Source: JAIEOG01 sp964611895 (lineage in GTDB: Bacteria > Bdellovibrionota > FAC87 > UBA2466). From it: a DNA stretch of 55,520 nt. Location of the stretch: assembly GCA_964611895.1 (NCBI GenBank), contig CAZTDN010000020.1, positions 1-55,520 of the forward strand, written 5' to 3'. The position numbers were made by a program, and so were the translations under genes. This document shows, in pieces, positions 49,798 to 55,520 of the stretch (the stretch's first letter is position 1; every line of letters begins with the position of its first letter). Below the pieces are notes generated by a model, which was not told the DNA's origin, did not search any database, and worked only from the letters and a program-made list of their open reading frames with translations.

Positions 49798-52700
49798 CTA
49801 GGGGCTACTTGCAAACCGTCGGTCCAGGAATGCCTCGAAGTCGTCCAAAGCCGCCATGGCAACCGGCACCACCAGGGCAGCCAGCGCAGAGCCGACTAAT
49901 AACCCCCAACCTAGAGCCAGCGCAATCGGAACGACAAAATCATCTCGCCCGCCGATACCGTAGGCCGTTGGCAAGAGTCCCGCGACCGTTGTGGAGGTTG
50001 TTAGAAAAATGGGGCGTATCCGCACTTTGGCCGAGTTCAGTATGCTTTCTATTTTTCCGATTCCCTTTTTTCTCTGTTCGTTTACGAAATCGACCAAAAT
50101 GATGGCATTGTTTACGATCACTCCGCCTAGAGCGATGATTCCCAGCATTCCCATGAAACTCAACGGTTTTCCGTGGACGAGAAATGTGATGACCACTGCC
50201 ATAATGCCCAGCGGAATGGTCAAGAGCACGAGAATGGGTTGCAGCAGATTTTGAAAAGTAAAAACGAGGATGAGGAAAATTGCCATTCCTGCCACTGCAA
50301 ATGCGCGCATCAGAGACTGCATGCTTTCTTTGGTGTCCTCATCCTCCCCACCAAAGGCAAAGTGCGTCTTGGGNNNNNNNNNNTGGGGTACTTCGCGCGT
50401 AGCGTGGATTCGATGTACTTCTTAGCTTCGGCATTGGCTGCTACTGCGGAAGTTTTGTTTGCGTCCACTTCGCCGGTGACTTTGACTTCGCGTTCATTGC
50501 TGTCGTGTTGAATCTGAGAAATGGCGCGATCGGTTTCGAAAGTGGCAACACTAGACAAAGGAATGAGCTGGCTGGCGAAGTTGGGCACCAGGATTTTCTT
50601 AAGGGTAGCATCGTCCGCACGGGCGTCTTTGGGAAGCAGAACTCGTACTTTGATTTCCTCATCCAGCCCCTTGATAGAAGTCGATTCAATCCCGGCAAAG
50701 CCAGCGCGAACGGTGGTGCCGATATCGGCTACAGAAAGGCCTGCCGCCGCCGCCTCAGAGGCGTTGATTTTGAGAACGATTTCTTCTTTTCCCAACACAT
50801 AGGAATCCCCAATGTCGGTCACTCCTTTTACAGTTTTTAGAAATTCTTTTAGGTCTTTTACAGCGGGGAGAATGTCTTCGTACTCACTGGATCGGACGCT
50901 GATGCTGACAGGCTTGCCAACAGGGGGTCCTCCTTGAACCTGGTCAAAACTCACACGCACAAAACCGGGGAGCGCCTCAATCTGAGGGCGCAGAGCTGCA
51001 ATCACCTCTGATACCGACCGCGCTCGGCCCTGAGCTGGAGTCAGGTAAACGGCTATTTGTGCAAATTCGGATCCTCGCTTCGCTGCGGGGTCATTGGCGT
51101 CCTCGGCTTGCATGCCAATCATAGTGACAAAAGCATCCAATTCCTTCTTGGACAACTCGGAAAGAATTCCTTCGGCGGGTTTGATCAGAGTTTCCATCTG
51201 ATCCAGGCTTGCTCCGGTAGGGCCTTGGAAGCGCATGAAGAATATTTCGATCCCATCCGGCGGAAACAGAATAAAACGCATTTTCGACGCGGTGCCGATG
51301 GTGGCGATGAATAATAATAGTGTGGCGAAAAGGGCTGTGTATCGTCGATTAATGATCCAAGTCAGGTAGGCAACATAACGCGGAACGATTCTTTCGTCCC
51401 AAAAGTCTGCAAAAGCTCGCGAGAGTTTTTCGGTAATGCCTCTGCGTTTGGTTTTGTCTTGGGCCTTGGGTCGTTGAATGTAATGCGCAATGTGCGCTGG
51501 CAAGATGAAAAAGCTTTCAGACAAGCTAATCAACAACGCTAGAATCACTCCCAGTGGTATTTCCTTAATGAACTTTCCAAAGATGCCGCTCATGAACATC
51601 ATGGGCAAAAACGCCACGACTGTGGTGAGCACCGAAGCCGTGACCGCGGGCCATATCTGCTGGGTTCCGACAACGGCTGCGTCCCGAGGGGACATCCCTT
51701 CGTCCATGAGGCGGACGGCGTTGTCGGTGACCACGATGGCATCGTCTACGAGCATGCCGGATACTATAATGAGCCCAATCAAAGAGACCAGATTGAGGCT
51801 ATTGTCGAAGTTGTAAAAGAGAAAGAGCGTTCCCAAGAAAGAAAAAGGAATCCCTAAAGAGACCAACACGGCGACGCGGATCTGGAGTAACGCGCCGAGG
51901 ATCAATAGTACCAAGCCTAGTCCTACAAAAAGGTTTCCAGAGAGAACGCTGATTCTGCGTCGAATAAAGGAGGAAAAATCATTCACGAAGCTCACTTCCA
52001 GGCCGGCCCCCAGTGTGGGCCGAAGCTCCTCAATGCGCTTTTGTAGATCGTCGACGAGTTGGATAGCGTCAGCTTTTGCCTTCTTCAAAACGGTCAGGTT
52101 CAGAGACGGTTTAGAGTTGGTGCGCATGATGAGGCTGGCGCGTTCGAGATCATAATAAATATTGGCGACATCTCCGACGCTAATCGCCACCGCAGACTCG
52201 TTGGCGCGGATGACTGTGTTTCGAATGTCGTCTAGGCTTTTGAATTCTCCGCTGACCTTAACGAGGCGTTCATTAGGATCTTGCTTAGCTGGGTCGGCCT
52301 CGATGACACCAGCGGATAGGGTTTGGTTTTGGCCCCGGAGCGATCGTACTAAGTCGTCCAGCGTCAGGCGGTAGCGGGAGAGTTTTCGTAGGTCAGCGGC
52401 GACATGAATTTCCTTTTTTCTCAGTCCGGTCGTGACCACGCGAGCGACTCCGGGTAGCGCTTCGATTTGTTTTTCCAGCTCGCGGGCTTTTTCGCGCAAT
52501 TCGAGCGGGGAAAGATTTCCACCCAGCACGACTTCAATAATAGGTGTTTGGTCTGACTTTACTGATGTGACAATGGGTTGAAGAACCCCAGCAGGCAGGG
52601 GGAAGCGATCTACAACGTCTTGGATATCGGCTTTGCCTTTTTGTTCTGTGGTTTGGTCCGGGTCGAGCTGAGCGACAAGCTGGGAGCGCCCTTCAATGCT

Positions 52701-52952
52701 AATAGACTGTAGTTTTTTGATACCGTCTACTTCTTTGAGGTCTTGTTCAAGTGGATTGGTGATGAGTTTTTCGACTTCTGTAGCGCTGGAGCCAGGGGCT
52801 TCAACAGAAATAGTGATGATGTCAAAGGTTACGCTGGGGAAGACTTCGCGTTTGATGAGAAACAGGCTACCTATTCCCACTAAGACGAGCATTACTGAAA
52901 ACACGTCGACAAAGACACGCTTATCCACGAAAAAAGCGATGAGTCGGTTCAC
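49798..52952 (-). CDS. HAE-1-type RND efflux pump, interrupted by an assembly gap
   Basis: About 1050 codons, the normal length for AcrB-like pumps, split only by 10 N at 50374-50383. Landmarks: the first membrane helix; GMLVDDAIVVTDNAVRL (fourth helix with the Asp pair for proton coupling); two large periplasmic domains; VIVNNAIILVDFVNEQ in the tenth helix, where the Lys of AcrB is Asn, as in some related pumps. Across the gap the frame is preserved only if the true gap length is 2 modulo 3: KYP precedes and KTHFAFGGEDEDTKES follows. It starts with GTG right after the TolC gene's stop, with a strong GGGGG region upstream. Drives proton-dependent efflux of hydrophobic compounds. Confidence 0.93.
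50374..50383. other. Scaffold gap of 10 N
   Basis: Ten unknown bases inside the RND pump gene. With 10 bases the frames do not join, so the number is a placeholder; the homologous region suggests that only a few codons are missing. Apparent truncated reading frames on either side are artefacts of this gap. Confidence 0.99.
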
Positions 52953-54467
52953 TTATTCCCCCTTGGTGCTGAGCTTTTGGAGATGGGTATCGAGCGTTCC
53001 TGAAAGTTTTCGGATTTTCCACGCAGTCAAGTGGAGCTGCGCAGTTTGTGATTTGAGGAGTACTTCTGTTTGGGCGGCTTCGTCTTCGGCTTGGATGAGT
53101 TGTGCAAGCGTGCTGCGCCCTAAAGTATAGCGGGTTTCTTCTAGTTTGATCCTTTGCATTTGGGCTTGAGATGTTTTCGTCAGGACGGCAACGGCGCTCT
53201 GCAGGCGAGCGTAGGTAGAGCAGAGGTTTCTCCATTGTGCGCGGTGCAGGTCGAGAGTTTGTCCGGACTGCGCCTCGGCTTTGAGGTTATCGATGCGAGC
53301 GGTGATGAGTTTGGCCCGACGTTCGTATCCGCCTAGCGGCAGTCGGAATTGGAGTCCGAGGGAGTAGTAGGGGAACTGCAGTTTTGCAAAGTCGGACAGG
53401 CTGGTGCCCGAAGCAGAGTCGATGCCATTGGCGCCGTAGGCCGCGACCAAGTCGAGGTCAGGGCGCGAGTTCCATTCTTGGCTCGAGAGCGAGTGCTTGG
53501 CAGCTTGGACTAGAGCTTTGGATCGTTCGATAGCGGCGGATTGCAACGGCACTTCCGGGCCTTTACAGGAATTGGTCAGCTCTTCAGGTAGAGAGTCCAG
53601 GGAAATGGGGACTTGTAAGGGGTCGATGGTTTCAAGCACTGAAGGCAATTTGAGAGTGATGAGCAGTAGGCGCCATTGGTCGGACAGGTTCTGTTTTGCA
53701 GTTTCCAGTTCGAGTTTGGTGAGTTCGAGGCTGGACTGCACTTGAATAGCATCGGGCTTTTCGGCAGTGCCGCGGCGTTGTTTCAATCCAACCAGGGCAC
53801 GCAAGCGTTCGCGGCGTTCGACGGTAGCTTGGGCAGAGAGGAGCTGAATTTGTTGGAGCCAGGCACCGTAGAAAATTTCGGCAATGCTAAGGAACCAGTC
53901 TTCTTTTCGATCGCGGAGATCTTGATCGGAGGCGCGCGCTTGATTTTCGGCGGCAGCGGTGGAGTTGCGTGTGCCTGCACCGAGTGCATTTCGCAAAAGG
54001 CTTTGGCTCAGGTTGAGGGTGCCGCGTGTTTCGGCGTAGTTCAGGGAGGCGAAATTCGGGATATTGATTTGGTTGCGTGAGTGCGACAGCGAAAAGCCTA
54101 ACTGTGTTCCCGTGGAAAAACGCGAATTGAGCCCCAAACCAACCGACCCGACAGAAAGGCGGTTAGGAGAAAAAAGGTTCGCGGGTTCGCGTCGGTCTTC
54201 GAGGTAGTTGCCATCTAGGCTAAGCTCCGTCTCGGTTTGCGCGGCAGCTCCCAGGCGAATGGCCTCAGAGGTTTGGGCCTGAGCGAGCAGGGCGCGGTAG
54301 GTGTCGGAGGTTTCCATGGCCAAACCGACTACGCGGTCCAGTGTGAGCTTGTTTTCGGGGAACTTTTTGAGCAGCTCCAGGGCTTCGGGAGGTAGAGTTG
54401 GGGATGCAGCAAGTGCGACCCAGGGCCAATGGATCAACAATCCTAGGGTGAGTGTGAAGTAATTCAT
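52953..54467 (-). CDS. TolC-family outer-membrane efflux protein
   Basis: 504 residues from the ATG at 54467 (NYFTLTLGLLIHWPWVALA), a signal peptide; the longer frame runs through the tRNA gene and is spurious. Two similar halves contain long heptad-like helices rich in Ala, Gln and Leu (for example YRALLAQAQTSEAIRLGAAAQ and RYTLGRSTLAQLIQAEDEAAQ), the TolC repeat pattern that makes the trimeric channel-tunnel. It leads an operon whose only other visible member is the RND pump (adjacent, no gap). A membrane-fusion protein would be required for a complete pump and is not in this window. Confidence 0.94.
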   Translation of the reverse strand: MNYFTLTLGLLIHWPWVALAASPTLPPEALELLKKFPENKLTLDRVVGLAMETSDTYRALLAQAQTSEAIRLGAAAQTETELSLDGNYLEDRREPANLFSPNRLSVGSVGLGLNSRFSTGTQLGFSLSHSRNQINIPNFASLNYAETRGTLNLSQSLLRNALGAGTRNSTAAAENQARASDQDLRDRKEDWFLSIAEIFYGAWLQQIQLLSAQATVERRERLRALVGLKQRRGTAEKPDAIQVQSSLELTKLELETAKQNLSDQWRLLLITLKLPSVLETIDPLQVPISLDSLPEELTNSCKGPEVPLQSAAIERSKALVQAAKHSLSSQEWNSRPDLDLVAAYGANGIDSASGTSLSDFAKLQFPYYSLGLQFRLPLGGYERRAKLITARIDNLKAEAQSGQTLDLHRAQWRNLCSTYARLQSAVAVLTKTSQAQMQRIKLEETRYTLGRSTLAQLIQAEDEAAQTEVLLKSQTAQLHLTAWKIRKLSGTLDTHLQKLSTKGE

Positions 54468-54589
54468 GAAGGAACAGTCTAGCAGAGGGCGGGGTGATTG
54501 GTAGGCTCTAACTGGGGAGTGTGCCGAGCCTTTATCCGGCAGGGTTTGACACGACCGGTCTGAGGCGGTAGGGTCTCCACTCCTTATGA

Positions 54590-54666
<77 letters not shown>

Positions 54667-54684
54667 TTTCACTGAGTCCAGACT

Positions 54685-55277
54685 GTGAAAGCCAGACTTA
54701 CCAAGAAAATCGAAATCGTTGCTGGGCCCAATGGCAGCGGCAAGTCCACTTTTGCGCAAGCCTATTTCAAACTTCAGAATGGCAAAGCCCGGTTTATCAA
54801 CGCGGATACGATCGCGTTAGGGCTTGCGGCTGGAAATGAAAACAAGGCCGCATTTCATGCAGGTCGAGTCATGCTGACTGCGATCGATGAGGCATTGCAA
54901 GAAGGGGAGAGTTTCTCGTTTGAAACGACGCTTTCCGGAAAAAACTGGGTATCTACGCTGAAGGCGGCACGGGCAGCAGGGTATGAGATAACGATCTATT
55001 TTGTTTATTTGAGAAAAGTGGCTTTGAATCTTCAGCGCATCCGTCAGAGAGTGAAAGAGGGAGGGCATTCCATTCCTAAGGAAACGGTTCTGCGGCGGTT
55101 TCCCAGGTCTTTTGAGAATTTTTGGAAAATCTATCGCCCTTTGTGTGATAATTGGTTTGTGTTTGATAACTCCGGCTCTAAACCGCGAAAGACCCAATCT
55201 AAAGAAGCATTCGACCGACTCACCCGCGATGCCCAGGCTGACTTTGAAAAAGTTTTACTTAAGTCTGGGGGTGTAAG

Positions 55278-55281
<4 letters not shown>
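54685..55281 (+). CDS. Zeta-toxin-like P-loop kinase
   Basis: 198 residues from a GTG at 54685. The Walker A motif is GPNGSGKST (residues ~14-22), followed by FINADTIALGL, FSFETTLSG and a C-terminal DNSG box (VFDNSGSKP); these are the marks of the chromosomal zeta-toxin-like family, which resembles UNAG kinases that poison peptidoglycan synthesis. Whether this one is toxic is not shown; many relatives have no proven toxicity. It begins 18 bp after the tRNA-fMet and overlaps a small basic gene by four bases (GTGA), a typical two-gene module. It lies in a ~0.8-kb segment bounded by two tRNA-fMet sequences. Confidence 0.85.
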
Positions 55282-55510
<229 letters not shown>

Positions 55511-55520
55511 AGGCAAAATC

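Noticed and set aside
50310..50373. Apparent C-terminal end of a short RND protein
   Set aside because: It is read in the wrong frame because of the 10 N; the pump continues in another frame to 49798.

Overview
The window is 55.5 kb of densely coding, Gram-negative-type bacterial DNA. It carries a TolC plus HAE-1 RND efflux pair, an MMPL-type transporter, many signal-peptide and lipobox proteins, an AlgI-like acyltransferase and an initiator tRNA with encoded CCA. A small SWIB-domain protein, a stand-alone formate-tetrahydrofolate ligase, very many exported proteins of no known family, a choice-of-anchor/RCC1 lipoprotein and tail-to-tail packing together suggest a predatory or environmental delta-type lineage (Bdellovibrionota/Oligoflexia-like). 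That placement is inference: no rRNA or phylogenetic marker was tested. One run of 10 N (50374-50383) shows this is a draft scaffold.

Layout. 0-8 kb: MMPL transporter (cut by the window start), an exported HEAT-like protein, a double receiver-domain protein, a GT-C-type membrane protein overlapping an ATP-grasp enzyme, an exported unknown and a LysR regulator. 8.3-15 kb: a surface-glycan island with two GT-B proteins, two GT2 enzymes, a YdjC/ChbG deacetylase, an HprK-like P-loop kinase, an SDR and a small unknown. 15-31 kb: small exported unknowns mixed with housekeeping genes (yebC, DUF2007 protein, fhs, a Tgt-MnmC-like fusion, SWIB protein), then LRR, von Willebrand A and trypsin-like exported proteins. 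31.8-35.4 kb: MBOAT acyltransferase, SGNH-like partner and a RumA-type uracil methyltransferase, co-directional and coupled.

35.5-43.4 kb is the most unusual region. Seven exported or membrane-anchored proteins are read leftward as a near-continuous chain of 4-bp overlaps (41389 to 35501). They include a trypsin-like protein with a GGGDSK repeat linker, a TPR protein, a Gly/Tyr-rich protein and two tandem paralogues. Divergent from them is a large regulator built from an alpha-solenoid and two winged helices. The 288-bp spacer carries two strong inverted repeats. This looks like an uncharacterised regulated export or envelope system.

43.5-54.5 kb: an exported M3 peptidase, a seven-repeat RCC1 lipoprotein and its shorter RCC1-less paralogue, a Cys-rich lipoprotein, then the RND/TolC pair with no membrane-fusion protein. 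54.6-55.5 kb: an intact tRNA-fMet, a zeta-toxin-like kinase with a small basic partner, and a 3' tRNA-fMet remnant whose anticodon loop supplies the partner's stop codon. This is the footprint of a tRNA-targeting integration.
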